Below, one piece after another: positions 19,141-28,489 of a DNA stretch of 28,489 nucleotides; position 1 is the stretch's first letter; each line of letters starts with the position of its first letter. The position numbers and the translations under genes were made by a program. Source of the stretch: Plantago elongata. Taxonomy: Eukaryota; Streptophyta; Magnoliopsida; Lamiales; Plantaginaceae. The notes under the pieces were generated by a model that was not told the DNA's origin, searched no databases, and worked only from the letters and a program-made list of their open reading frames with translations. The stretch is from assembly GCA_036897095.1 (NCBI GenBank), contig JAYMSP010001830.1:1-28489 (forward strand). The letters are read 5' to 3'.

Positions 19141-19857
19141 TGAGAGAAACAAGGTCTGAAACTAGTCCCATTTGTAGAAGAAATATCTGTGATTGGAACT
19201 AAGTGGATTTTCAGAAACAAAATGAATGATTCTGGTGAAATAACCAGAAATAAAGCAAGGCTGGTTACCAAGGGATTTACCCAGACCGAAGGCTTAGACT
19301 TTGACGAGTCTTTTGCACTAGTTGCAACATTGGGTGCAATCAGACTATTTCTAGCCTTGGCAGCTCATAATGACTTCAAAGTTTACCAAATGGATGTCAA
19401 GAGTGTATTTTTGAATGGTGAACTTGCAGAGGAAGTATGTTGATCAACCACCAAGCTTTGATGTTTCGTCAGAAAGTAGAATGGTCTATAAGTTACAAAA
19501 AGCTCTGTATGGACTGAAACAGGCTCCAAGAGAATGGTATAACACTTTTGCCAAATACCTTCTAGAAAGTGGTTTTAAGAAAGGTGAAGTTGATAAAACT
19601 TTATTTATTAAACCATGATGGGAAACTACTTTTAGTTCAAGTATATGTTGATGACATTATATTTGGATCTAAAGACAAGCAACTTTGTGATGACTTTGCA
19701 AATCTTATGAAAAAAAATTTGAGATGAGCATGATGGGAGAATTGAATTATTTCATAGGAATGAAATTCAAGCAACTCAATGATGGGATATTCATTAGGCA
19801 AACAAAGTATGCAAAGGATATGCTCAATCAGGTTTAATCTGAAGCCTTCTGAAAAGA
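19141..19857 (+). pseudogene. Reverse transcriptase domain of Copia pol (right arm)
   Basis: The recognisable blocks in order are [15 protein letters not shown] (from 19198), [29 protein letters not shown] (first catalytic Asp, about 19383-19424), ALYGLKQAPREWYN (19505-19546) and the catalytic box YVDDIIFGS (19644-19670). The box is intact, unlike the left arm. Frameshifts near 19440 and near 19610-19615, and the shared one-base loss at 19151-19160, break the polyprotein. Confidence 0.88.
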
Positions 19858-20573
19858 ATGCCACCTATGAGCATAGGAACCATAATGAATTATACTGAAT
19901 CTGATAAGAGTGTTGAAGAACATAAGTATAGGAAGTTGATAGGCTCACTTCTCTACCTTACTGCAAGCAGACATGATATTCAATATGTCGTTGATGTGTG
20001 TGCTAGATTTCAGACAAATCCTATGCAATCACACTATAACATTGCTATGAAAATTTTATGGTATGTTAAAGGTAATGTAGAGGTTGGACTGTGGTATCCT
20101 AAAGAAAGTGGATTGAGTTTAGTTGGCTACTCAGATTCTGACTATGCTGGATCAATGCTTGATAGGAAAAGTACTTCAGTCTGGGAACGAGACTTATCTC
20201 ATGGTTTAGTAAGAAGTAAAATTCAATCGCTACTTCTACCACTGAGGTTGAATATATTGTTGATGGTTGTTGTGCTACTCAGATACAATGGATACAACAA
20301 CAACTGAGAGACTATGGACTCAATGAAGAGAAAACTCCCATTTTCTGCCACAACACAAGTGCTATTGCGATCACTCAGAATCCAATGTTCCATGCTAGAA
20401 CTAAGCACATTGATATTAGACACCACTTCATCAGAGACCATGTTGAGAAAGACAATATAGAGATACTAAAGGTTGGTACTGAAGATCAACTTGCAGATAT
20501 CTTCACTAAGCCACTCCAGGAAAGTAGGTTTTTAACCTTAAGTCTTGGGTTAATGGAGTTGCCACAGAACTGA
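19858..20573 (+). pseudogene. RNase H domain of Copia pol (right arm)
   Basis: The frame 19858-20307 includes YRKLIGSLLYLTASR, SHYNIAMKILWYVKG and YSDSDYAGS. A deletion after DRKSTS shifts the frame. The end of the domain (20385-20573) has HARTKHIDIRHHFIRDH and DQLADIFTKPLQ and finishes at TGA 20571-20573, the natural end of pol in this family. Apart from the deletion it is better preserved than the left copy. Confidence 0.87.
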
Positions 20574-20674
20574 AAAGTTCTAAATCTCTAAAAGAGTAAG
20601 TAAGAATCAGAGAAAAGGGACATGTTTCTAAAACGGATATTCAGATAACCTACATGAAAAGAAGGATGGTAAGG

Positions 20675-20698
20675 TTTCTGAGACTTATGACTCAGAAA
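20675..20698. repeat. Hairpin 1 in the pol-env spacer (right arm)
   Basis: TTTCTGAG, an 8-base loop, then CTCAGAAA; the stem is perfect. It is the counterpart of the left-arm hairpin at 11307-11330. Confidence 0.65.
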
Positions 20699-20800
20699 GC
20701 CTAAGATCTTTTGGAAATAGGAATCCAAAAAGACTGGTTGGTATATAGTTCATATGTATATAAAACTAGAACTCAAATACTATGGACAAGTCAATATCCA

Positions 20801-20823
20801 TTTCTGAAACAGGAATTCAGAAA
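20801..20823. repeat. Hairpin 2 in the pol-env spacer (right arm)
   Basis: TTTCTGAA, a 7-base loop, then TTCAGAAA; the stem is perfect and closely related to hairpin 1. The left-arm counterpart around 11175-11200 is imperfect. Confidence 0.6.
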
Positions 20824-21273
20824 ACCATTTAAAGTCATGAAGTATGAGAGAACATTTAGTCCAACAAAGTACATATTTCTGAGAGTCAAACATGTCTAGA
20901 GTTTTTTATTTTTACCATCTATATGATAAGTAACATAAAACAAGACTTGCTCTCTGAAATGATAAGACCAAAGGTTTCTAGTCTCTCACACTAACAGTGA
21001 CTTATGGATATATATTGCCAAAATTCATTAAGTGGACACGTGAACATTAGTTTATTGATATCATTACAATGATATTCAACTAATGCCCTTGATGAATAAA
21101 TGTTTGATCTCAACGGGTGGGATTAAATCTCGGCAAGTAATGCCTGTTGCAAAAACAGTCATGACCCACTTCGCATTTAATGCAAAGTAAAAACGTATAC
21201 CATGCCGATGCAATGTACACAGATTCACATACAAATTTCTATATGTATGTTGTATCTATGTAATTCTATATTA

Positions 21274-21285
21274 CTATATATAAAG
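21274..21285 (+). promoter_or_regulatory. Candidate internal TATA box upstream of the envelope-like gene (right arm)
   Basis: CTATATATAAAG lies about 195 bp before ATG 21480. The box, the spacing and the following leader (ACACTTTTACCAAAT...) are conserved in the left arm, so this could be a separate promoter for the third gene. Confidence 0.45.
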
Positions 21286-23062
21286 GATTCTAGTAAGAGA
21301 CACACACTTTTACCAAATCCGAAATTTTCAATTGCATCAAAACATCAAAAACTCTTTAAGTTTTTTGCAAATCCTTTTGTAAATAATTCATTTTCTGTTT
21401 AGTCTTCTGAAAAGATAGATTAAGTTCTCTCGAATTCAAGCACTTCTTCTCTAATCTTACCCAGTACTTTATATAAGAGATGGCACCCAGAAAGACCTCA
21501 TCCAAGAATTCAGTTGCGACCGCTTCTCCTGAAGAAAAGTAAGGAGAAAAAGTTTTGCAAGTATTGAACAAACTCTTGCTGGGTGATCTCAACCCAGAGG
21601 ACTGGACCTCCAGCCTGAAAATGAATTAGGGAGCACATATGGTTGAGAAATACCTGAGTGTGGCTATCTCTTCCACACCAGAAAGAAACTTAGTTGTAAA
21701 GATGCTATCAAAAGCTCACATCAAGAAGTTTCTAAGTGCTGCACCCACTTGATTGTCTCCAATTGATGTCTTGGAGTTTTACAACTCTACCTAAATCTAC
21801 AATCGGATAGTGAACAATGTCGAGGAATCGTTCATTAAATCCCAGGTTCAAGGTGTAGAAATACATCTTGATTGTGACTTTTTCTACAAGATCTTCCGTC
21901 TCAAGAATTGTGGGACAACATTTGAAATTAACACGAGAGATAATACTCTGGGATGTATGAAGAAGCAAGAAATGACAAGATTGAGGACTGTCCCTCTTCT
22001 TTCGTTCTGGGAGACATCAGAACAAGATACCTCTTTGAGCACTGGAATGTGTTGGCCATCATCCTTCACAGATGCTTAGATGGCAACAAAGGAGGCATTG
22101 ACCAGATAAGTCTGGAGAGATGGATGATAATGGCCATTCTTAAGAAAGAGTTGAATGATAGAGATAACCTCTTCAATTGGGGAAAGTATCTCTTCATGAA
22201 GTTTGTGAACAGGGTCAATGAGTTTGAACCCAAAATTGTCAAAGGTTGTGCTGACACCAACTCAAATATGCACTATGGTATGAAAATTTGCTACATTTTA
22301 GAGCAATGTGGAGTTGTGCTCAGAGAGCACATGGACATCCCAGTGACTAACACCATGTACCGGCACGCTCATGAGGAAGCCTTGAAAAAGGTTGCCATAG
22401 ATGAGTTGGTTACCCAGGGAGAAGGGGTATCTAAAAAGATACATGTTGAGATCGCTAAGAAACCAATGACCAGTAAACCTAGGGCAAGGAAGAGGATACA
22501 ACTTGTCATTAAGGACACTCCTCAGCCAGAGAGGGCAACACAAGATGTTGAAGCCCAACAACCCCTTCCAGCCCAGAAGGAATCCAACTCATAAAGGAGA
22601 TCCTTGAGCTTAGGCAAAATGCCAGAGCTATCTGTGATTGAGCTCAATGAAATTGATGAGTGTGTCCCAAACATTGATATGGACTCAGAGGATGATGTGC
22701 CACTTCAAATGGCACTCAAGAGATCACGGATAGAGACTCATGGTGAAGCAGCCTCTAGCTCAGCTTCATTGACCAAGAAAACTAAGGTTGCAGAAGATGC
22801 AATCCCATAGAGGTCAGTTGAAGATGTCACACCCCAACAGGACGATGAAGGCTTGGTGGTGGATGATATAATGTTGGAAGATTCTGACATTGCTTCCACA
22901 TTCAAGTTACCAACAAACTTGATTGCTGAAGAAATTCCTGCATCTGAGCAGGTTCCTCAACCTTCTGAGATGGGAACTCAGAACATTCTAATAGAGAAAA
23001 GGCTCGAAGTACTAGAAACTTCAAGCCATATTATGGAAGTCACAATGCCTGAAGATACACGG

Positions 23063-23143
23063 GTAACAAGTGTAGTCTATATCTAACTTGTGAAACATTT
23101 GAATAATGTTTAACTTATAACTCATAAACTTCCTTTGTTACAT
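23063..23143 (+). other. Intron A (right copy, 81 bp)
   Basis: The donor is ACACGG|GTAACA. The acceptor position reads TTTGTTACAT|GCTTTCATG, where the left arm has ...ACAG, so the AG is mutated. Phase 0, with stops inside. Confidence 0.6.
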
Positions 23144-23442
23144 GCTTTCATGGAGACATCACAGCTGGGGGAAGACATTGTGCCCACCCCTCTGAATGAA
23201 GAAGATGTTCCTTCAACCTCTACACTACAACAACAAGAGCCTGTGAAACAGATAGTCAATTGTCTCTGAAAAGAAACAATTTTGTACTTATCAAAATTCT
23301 TATGTGTTTTTAACTTCATATTGTCTCTATATATACTCCAACTGAGAAAGCTATTGAAATTGTGGAAACACCATAAACACAAGAGATTCCAGAGGTTGAA
23401 AAACCTTCTGAAGAAATTGTCTCTGAGCTTTCCATTGTTGAG

Positions 23443-23525
23443 GTATGTAAAATAAGAATCATTTTCTCAGTGAATAACTTGTGAAAATTAATTTTCTTAA
23501 TCAAATGCATTGCTTCTTCGAATAG
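23443..23525 (+). other. Intron B1 (right copy, 83 bp)
   Basis: GTTGAG|GTATGTAAAA ... TTCTTCGAATAG|GTTCATTCTGG. Donor and acceptor are canonical, phase 0. Its first 60 bases align with the left-arm intron B. Confidence 0.6.
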
Positions 23526-23678
23526 GTTCATTCTGGAGAAAACGTGATTGAGGACATTGTTGCGACCTCCACAGCACCTATGGAAATAGACACAGCCGAA
23601 TTGGCTAAGTCTCCATAAAGGTTGCCAGAGACCACTCTGTTTTCTGAAAGAATTGATTCTGAGCTTCCTAACTTGAAA
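23526..23678 (+). other. 153-bp phase-0 exon-like block present only in the right arm
   Basis: There are 51 codons (starting Val-His-Ser-Gly-Glu) with one stop, bounded by AG|GTTCATT and AAA|GCAAGT. The second boundary is a GC-type donor with a good AAGT context. The left arm lacks this block, and its flanking introns are fused there. Confidence 0.5.
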
Positions 23679-23764
23679 GCAAGTGAAAACTCTCAGAATT
23701 ATATATCTTTCCAACACTCTTCTATAGAACATTTCTAAGCATTATGCTTGATTTTAATTCTCAG
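23679..23764 (+). other. Intron B2 (right copy, 86 bp, GC donor)
   Basis: It begins GCAAGTGAAAA and ends TTTTAATTCTCAG|GCTCAAGC. The last 45 bases align with the end of the left-arm intron B. Confidence 0.5.
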
Positions 23765-23875
23765 GCTCAAGCAGAAAGATTGGTTGAAGAGGAAGCAGCC
23801 ACTCCTCTAACCACGGTATCTGAAGCACCCGTTGCTCCAGAGGTCGAAGTAAATTAGCGTAGTGTGGATACAAAT
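23765..23875 (+). other. 111-bp phase-0 exon-like block (right copy)
   Basis: 37 codons starting Ala-Gln-Ala-Glu, the counterpart of 8273-8383. One stop (TAG in the AATTAGCG context near 23854) is private to this arm. Confidence 0.55.
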
Positions 23876-23960
23876 ATATGCTCAGAAATACTTAGACTTC
23901 TCTATTCTCAGATAACTTCAAGTAAGTTTGAATAAAACTAACTTGAAACCTTTCTTTCAG
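23876..23960 (+). other. Intron C (right copy, 85 bp)
   Basis: The acceptor CCTTTCTTTCAG|GCTCAAGTG is intact. The donor reads AT where the left arm has GT. Confidence 0.6.
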
Positions 23961-26693
23961 GCTCAAGTGATACTAGTGATCGTCGTGGAAGCCTCACTTG
24001 ATCTACTGAATATTTTCCAGACAATCACCATCAAACGACATGTGAAATACTTTAGGCAATGGCATAAGCTCAGAAAGGCTGATTTGACAGAGCTTGCCAA
24101 GGTGATTTACCACTAAGAGAGAAGGGAAAGAGCCTTCGATCTAGAGAATTACGTCCATGCTATGTTTCCCATAGAGGATTACTCTCATTATACGCTAATG
24201 CATGATGACTTTACATATGACGTTGGGAAGAAGCTGATGGATGCCTTCAATGCTGCTAATTCAGAGATCAGAAGGCAAATGGCTCTAGACCCTGCATTTC
24301 CCCAAACACTCAGAGTTTATCCCTCTGAACAAGAGGAAGTAAACGGGTAAAGGATTACACTTCCTAGTGTAATTAATCTGGTTTAAGATGAAGAGGAAGA
24401 AACTGATGAGAATAATGTTGATACTTCATCTGGACATCCAGAAGGAGGTGACAATGACCCATCGGATGATGAAGATGATGATAATCCATCACTAGGGACT
24501 GGTGGAATGGCACAAGGGAATGCTGGAACAGGGACTCCACCTGCTCCATATTCTACTCATAGAGACCCACCATCATCACATAAATCACCACCTCCCACTG
24601 ACCAACAAAACCAACATAACTCAAACGATTAAAATCAACAAGCCGACCCCTCTGAAGAACTTAAGGATGTTGAATCCAGAGTTGCAAGACTCAAGGAAAT
24701 GTTGGAAGAAGAAAGTACGCTCAGTGAAGAGTATCAATCTCTGATTGAAGCTAAGTAAGCCCAATTACTGATGATTGAGGAAGAGAATGCTAAGGAGAAG
24801 ACACTCCTTGCTGAGAAGCTACAATTGAAGATAGATATTGATGCTATGACTACAGAGTTGGACGCTATGGTGACAGACGATATAGAACATGATGCTAAGG
24901 CTGCATCAGATAGGCAAATTATACCATCGTCTTAGAAAGACAACACCAAGGGTAAAGGCAAAATGGTGGCAGATCTTGACAATATTGATCAGAATGATCA
25001 CATCTACATGAGCACTGACGATGAAGAACCACAAGATATAGCTCCAGAAGAGGATGCAATTCTTCTCTTCCATTACAAGAGAGAATTTCTTGCTCCACAC
25101 ATCTTCTCATTACCAGTTGTTACTTCCAGAGATGGAAAATTACTCGGACGAAGTACTGTGTTTGCTAAGCTGCATTCTGAGCTAGTTGTTGAAGACTCCC
25201 AAGTACTTTCATCTGTACCATCTGACCTTAAGCCGATAGCTAAGCTCTTGCTACATAGAGGCCCTAGCATTGCATTATCTCAGAAAGATCTAGGCATGGT
25301 CCAGGATGAAGATTGCAACAACGCCAACAAGTCGCTTGAAGAAGCATACTATGCTACTCAGAAAGCAGAGGCTATCTACCGTCCACTTGAAGAGCTGAAC
25401 CAAAAGGAGCAGTTACTCCTTAAAGAGAATCAAGAGCTCAGGAATGAAGTCCAAAATCTTGTCCAAGTTCACAACAACATATAGAAGAACTTTGAGTTAC
25501 TTTTCTCACTCTTACGACAGTTTGAGTCAGTCACTCATGACTATGAGGGAAGAGAATCAACCTGCCCAGAAAGACAGATGAAGGAAGAGAAAACAATTAC
25601 CTCCCTCCACAAGTCAAGTTCCAGAAAAGGACACACCTTCTGAAGAACTCATGGTTCTAGAAACCAAAGTTAGAACATCAACAAGGCTCAAAAGTATAAT
25701 AATTAGGGGTTCCAAGACCCTTGTTATAGCAGAAGGAAGTAAGCCTTCTAAACAACAAGAAGAAGAAGAAAGGAAGAAGGAGAACTAAGGTCAGAAAACC
25801 TGTAAGTCTCCTATTAAAAATTCAATGATGATGATGATGAGACTGACACAGATGAACATCCACTTCTGAAGAGAAGGAAAGTGGGTAGCATTCCTGAACC
25901 ACCACTGGCTGTTAAACCAATCAATGCCAAAACTCCTTCTGGAAATGCCAAGTCGATCTAAGGTGGATGTTCCAGCACAACCCCCAGAAAGTAAGTAGAA
26001 CTGGAGAAAGGTCTGAACAGAAAGAGCCGCAGGGATTTACAATTTGGGAGAGTTCAAGAGAAAGAAAAAGAAAGACCAATTGTTGTCCAGATTGAGTATG
26101 TCAAAATTGATGACATCAATCACCCTATATATGCATACATCTCCAGAATGGTTATTGGATACTTGGGCTACAACATTTTCTACTAAACAAGAAGTTTCCA
26201 GAACCTATCTACAATCAAATGATGGCATGGAGAACCAAAAAGCCTACACTGCTAAATCCAGCAAATACTCAGAAATGGCTTGATTTTGATGTTTATGATA
26301 GGGTCTGGGGCTATGAAAAGGCCAATGAATTTCATCTGTCCTTATCCTAAGCCTGATGAGATTCACAAGACCAGAAAATTGGATGGTACTCTCATCAAAC
26401 AGAACAGACTAGGAGTTGAACCTTATGAATCATTTTACATGATAAAGGAACAATACGTGGATGACATTGCATACTTGAAAAAAGTTTACAAGTATCATCA
26501 GTTTTCACTACTGAAGGTAAACCATGCATTGGTATGGGGTAAATATCTTTGGGTCAAGAACTTTGTTAAATCTAACAAATATCCTGCCAAAACTTACAAG
26601 GACGTTTGTGAGCTAGCGCAAAAGACAGAACTCTCTGTCAGAAGGTTACTCTATGAATATGCTAAAGACTGCAGGAGGGTTAACATCCATTGA

Positions 26694-27060
26694 TCTAGAG
26701 AGATGCTGAAGAACTTGAGGTTTCTGAACCTAAGTTATTTTTGAAGACTTGAAGACTAGTATGTTAGGATGTTTTACTTGGAGCTTGGTTTCTCCTGTTT
26801 TCCTAATTTACTTAATAGTTTTTATAATTCTGCTGACTGTAGTTCATTGTAATACATTTGTAAAAGTTATCTTATGCTCTATAATAGCTCTTTCTGATGA
26901 TCATACTCCCATAAACCATTTATAAGAAGATAACTTGTCAGCAAAGATCACTCCTTGTGATTTGGTTGATGATTACTTTATCATTTAAAATGATTAGTGG
27001 TGGATTGTTTTCAGTTCCATGTTTGTAATAGGACTTTAAGATAGTCATGGTTGACTGGTC
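26694..27060 (+). other. Non-coding segment between envelope-like gene and polypurine tract (right arm)
   Basis: This 367-bp AT-rich stretch is homologous to 5265-5653. Nothing coding is seen. Confidence 0.6.
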
Positions 27061-27075
27061 AAAAAGGGGAAAATT
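27061..27075 (+). promoter_or_regulatory. Polypurine tract (right arm)
   Basis: AAAAAGGGGAAAATT immediately precedes the LTR start TGTTAGG. It has the form expected for the Sirevirus plus-strand primer site and is better preserved than in the left arm. Confidence 0.8.
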
Positions 27076-27651
27076 TGTTAGGAATATCTGTTAGTATGTT
27101 TGGATCAATCACTATAAGACTTATCTTTAGTATAAAAAGGTGACTAGTACTCTTAGTTCACTTGAACATTGTAAAAGATGAAATCACTTAGTATGTTAAT
27201 CTAGTTAAACTTGTAACAGGATTATTAGGTCTCTGAATGAAATTTTTATATTTTGAGAAGGCCATGAAGAAGGATCCTAGCAATAAATTTTTATTGAAGA
27301 TTTGAAGACTGAAGATTGCATAAGTTTGATGAAGACATAAGGTTTAGTTTCCTCAGATAGACTATGTCTAGAAAGAATATTGTATAGTGCAAATATTATA
27401 CATAACAAGTTTCAAAACATATGATATCATCGAGTCAAGGAGCATGCTAGCTTTCAGAAAGGCTCATGTGTCCGTTGAGACTACAGGACAAGAAATAGTA
27501 TAGTTCAATAATTACACAAGCTGAAAAGTCGATCGATGCATAGTCCTCTCTGAAAATGAGTAAGGAACTTATGAGTACTAATTTTGAGATATCAACGGAT
27601 TGAATTTTGAGAAGGTCTAACAGATACTATTCAAATGACTCTAAAATTCAT

Positions 27652-27664
27652 CTATAAATATCAC
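27652..27664 (+). promoter_or_regulatory. LTR TATA box (right arm)
   Basis: CTATAAATATCAC is identical to the aligned left-arm site (4664-4676). A second TATA-like string, AGTATAAAAAGG near 27130-27141, is not kept in the left arm and is the weaker candidate. Confidence 0.55.
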
Positions 27665-28043
27665 CACTTAGAAGCTAAGAAATATACACACGAACTACAC
27701 TCATATTTACTATCAAGCAAGTATTCTCTCAAGCATTCATACTACCATTATCCAAGCTTACTCTTGCGACTAACAAGCTCGAAGAATCACTAGTAGTTCT
27801 AAGTGTCCAGAACCTATAACAAGAGATTGTTATTCGTGAAAGAGTTGAACATTTGGTTACCCTTTCTGAAGCTCATTCTTCAGAACGGATACCAATGACT
27901 TGGGTCAGTAAAGAGATCCTACCTTATACTGAACAAGTATATCAAGTAGTGCCATCTCTTCATGCTCTCTGAAAACATAGCTGAAAAGTTATAATAGAAG
28001 CTTAACTGACGATCATCATATAACCAACACCATCAAGGTGTGG

Positions 28044-28112
28044 AGTACATGAAGTACTTGGTTTCGGAAATCTAGGAAAAGCTCCAAGGTTATCTTGAGT
28101 ACATGAAGTACT
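28044..28112. repeat. Paired GTAC palindromes in the right LTR
   Basis: AGTACATGAAGTACT occurs at 28044-28058 and 28098-28112, the same motif and 54-bp spacing as in the left LTR, although the bases between have changed. Confidence 0.7.
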
Positions 28113-28335
28113 TGTCTCGAGGAGCTAGGGAAAAACTCAGGTGGGACATTTGATTAAGAACCATTTGTTGTAGCGATCTTAGAATAGGGTTTATTGTAAG
28201 GTGAACTCAATTATCTATTCTAGTGAATTCCTGATCTCAGAATAATCGAGTGGATTAGTTGGAGGATACGCCACCTCCAGATACCACTATAAACTGCTAT
28301 GTTATTTACTTTATTGTACTTACATTCCAGCATCT

Positions 28336-28359
28336 CACACACACACACACACACACACA
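28336..28359. repeat. (CA)12 microsatellite in the right LTR
   Basis: Twelve CA units occur where the left LTR has only about five GT units (3980-3990 on the opposite strand). It is a length-variable tract. Confidence 0.85.
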
Positions 28360-28489
28360 TTATTATGCAAAGGACAATCACGTTTATATGTCGCTTAATG
28401 TCTTCCGATCTATGAATCTAAGTATTAGATACCTCCCAGTTTTTAAGAAAGACTGTTTATCGATAAAAGTTTGAAAAGACTATTCACCC

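Larger units (their letters stand above)
20574..21479 (+). other. Spacer between pol and the envelope-like gene (right arm)
   Basis: This 906-bp non-coding stretch aligns with the left arm after removal of the RPL23 insertion. It contains the empty RPL23 target site (about 20575-20590), two perfect hairpins with a TTTCTGA stem (20675-20698 and 20801-20823), additional decayed copies, and a TATA-like box (21274-21285) followed by a conserved leader. Confidence 0.6.
21480..26693 (+). pseudogene. Envelope-like third gene of the element, right copy, intron-containing and broken
   Basis: It starts MAPRKTSSKNS at ATG 21480-21482 and meets TAA at codon 21 (21540-21542). The better part of the N-terminal domain reads at 21953-22594 (FEHWNVLAIILHRC, REHMDIPVTNTMY). 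Acidic blocks follow (22604-23062), then exon-like blocks with introns at 23063-23143, 23443-23525, 23679-23764 and 23876-23960. A conserved exon (23961-24350, with MHDDFTYDVGKKLMDAFNA) is followed by a Pro/Ser-rich acidic part (about 24390-24630) and a coiled-coil part with regular Leu/Glu heptads (24655-24900). Next come a conserved domain with more coiled coil (24963-25484), an NLS-like LLKRRK (about 25863) and a well-conserved C-terminal domain (26280-26693, with QYVDDIAYLKKVYKYH). Many stops are private to this arm. Nuclear or structural roles are guesses; no catalytic motif was recognised. Confidence 0.65.
16815..28489 (+). mobile_element. Right arm of the palindrome: 5'-truncated Sirevirus-like Copia element (LTR cut by the window edge)
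   Basis: The gene order is the same as in the left arm but on the plus strand: linker, protease, integrase, reverse transcriptase, RNase H, spacer, envelope-like gene, polypurine tract and LTR. There is no 5' LTR, primer-binding site or nucleocapsid. It lacks the two insertions seen in the left arm and so preserves both empty sites. About 55 bp of LTR are expected beyond the window, judged by alignment with 3791-3845. Confidence 0.85.
27076..28489 (+). repeat. LTR (3' LTR of the right arm), truncated by the window edge
   Basis: It starts TGTTAGGAATATCTG after the polypurine tract and reads ...GACTATTCACCC at the window end; by alignment with 3791-5248 about 55 bp are missing. It includes a TATA-like box (27652-27664), a TTCTGAAG/CTTCAGAA hairpin (27864-27885), paired GTAC palindromes (28044-28058 and 28098-28112) and an expanded (CA)12 tract. 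It is clearly diverged from the left LTR by substitutions and small indels, so the arms are not recent. Confidence 0.82.

Noticed and set aside
21460..21480. TTTATATAAG just before the right-arm ATG as the promoter
   Set aside because: It abuts the start codon and is absent from the aligned left arm; the box at 21274-21285 is conserved in both.
24906..25270. Minus-strand frames in the right arm coiled-coil region
   Set aside because: They are shadows of the plus-strand envelope-like gene, whose sequence is conserved with the left arm.
28336..28359. Regular short repeat considered as a CRISPR-like or telomeric array
   Set aside because: It is a simple CA microsatellite within an LTR in plant DNA.

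Overview
This window is plant nuclear DNA, most likely from a eudicot. The signs are an AT-rich, intron-style architecture, a P-class pentatricopeptide-repeat (PPR) gene at the left edge, and about 25 kb made almost entirely of Copia-superfamily LTR retrotransposon sequence. No intact retrotransposon gene remains. The only plausible living gene is the PPR gene (positions 1-498, minus strand, cut by the window edge).

Layout. 1-498: PPR coding sequence. 499-2250: upstream and intergenic DNA with weak gene-like traces and a possible Helitron end near 2094-2120. 2263-3047: a non-autonomous Mutator-like element with a 10-bp target duplication. 3196-3361: a small fold-back MITE-like element. 3362-3790: pyrimidine-rich intergenic DNA. 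From 3791 to the right edge lies one giant inverted repeat. Its left arm (3791-16808, minus) and right arm (16815-28489, plus) are two copies of the same Sirevirus-like Copia element. Each lacks the 5' LTR, primer-binding site and most of gag, and they are joined head to head at the same element coordinate with only about 4-6 bp between them. Reading outward from the axis, each arm carries gag remnant/linker, protease, integrase, reverse transcriptase, RNase H, a spacer rich in hairpins, a long downstream 'envelope-like' gene, a polypurine tract and a 3' LTR.

The arms differ at roughly 7% of positions in a 300-bp integrase stretch that I aligned by eye, and they share at least two frameshift lesions in pol. 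They therefore look like products of one inverted duplication of an already defective template that later drifted apart, not an assembly fold-back. The left arm later gained two insertions: an hAT-like element of 882 bp (13492-14373) inside the reverse transcriptase, and a processed ribosomal protein uL14/RPL23 pseudogene (about 11427-12087, on the opposite strand) flanked by 16-bp duplications. In each case the other arm preserves the empty site.

The most interesting points are the near-spacerless 25-kb palindrome built of two LTR-terminated half elements, and the downstream gene. In both arms that gene carries a series of short phase-0 exon-like blocks separated by about 80-150-bp GT-AG-type introns, and it has a TATA box about 200 bp upstream of its ATG at the same spacing in both arms. 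Comparisons with family members are from general knowledge; no search or alignment software was run.
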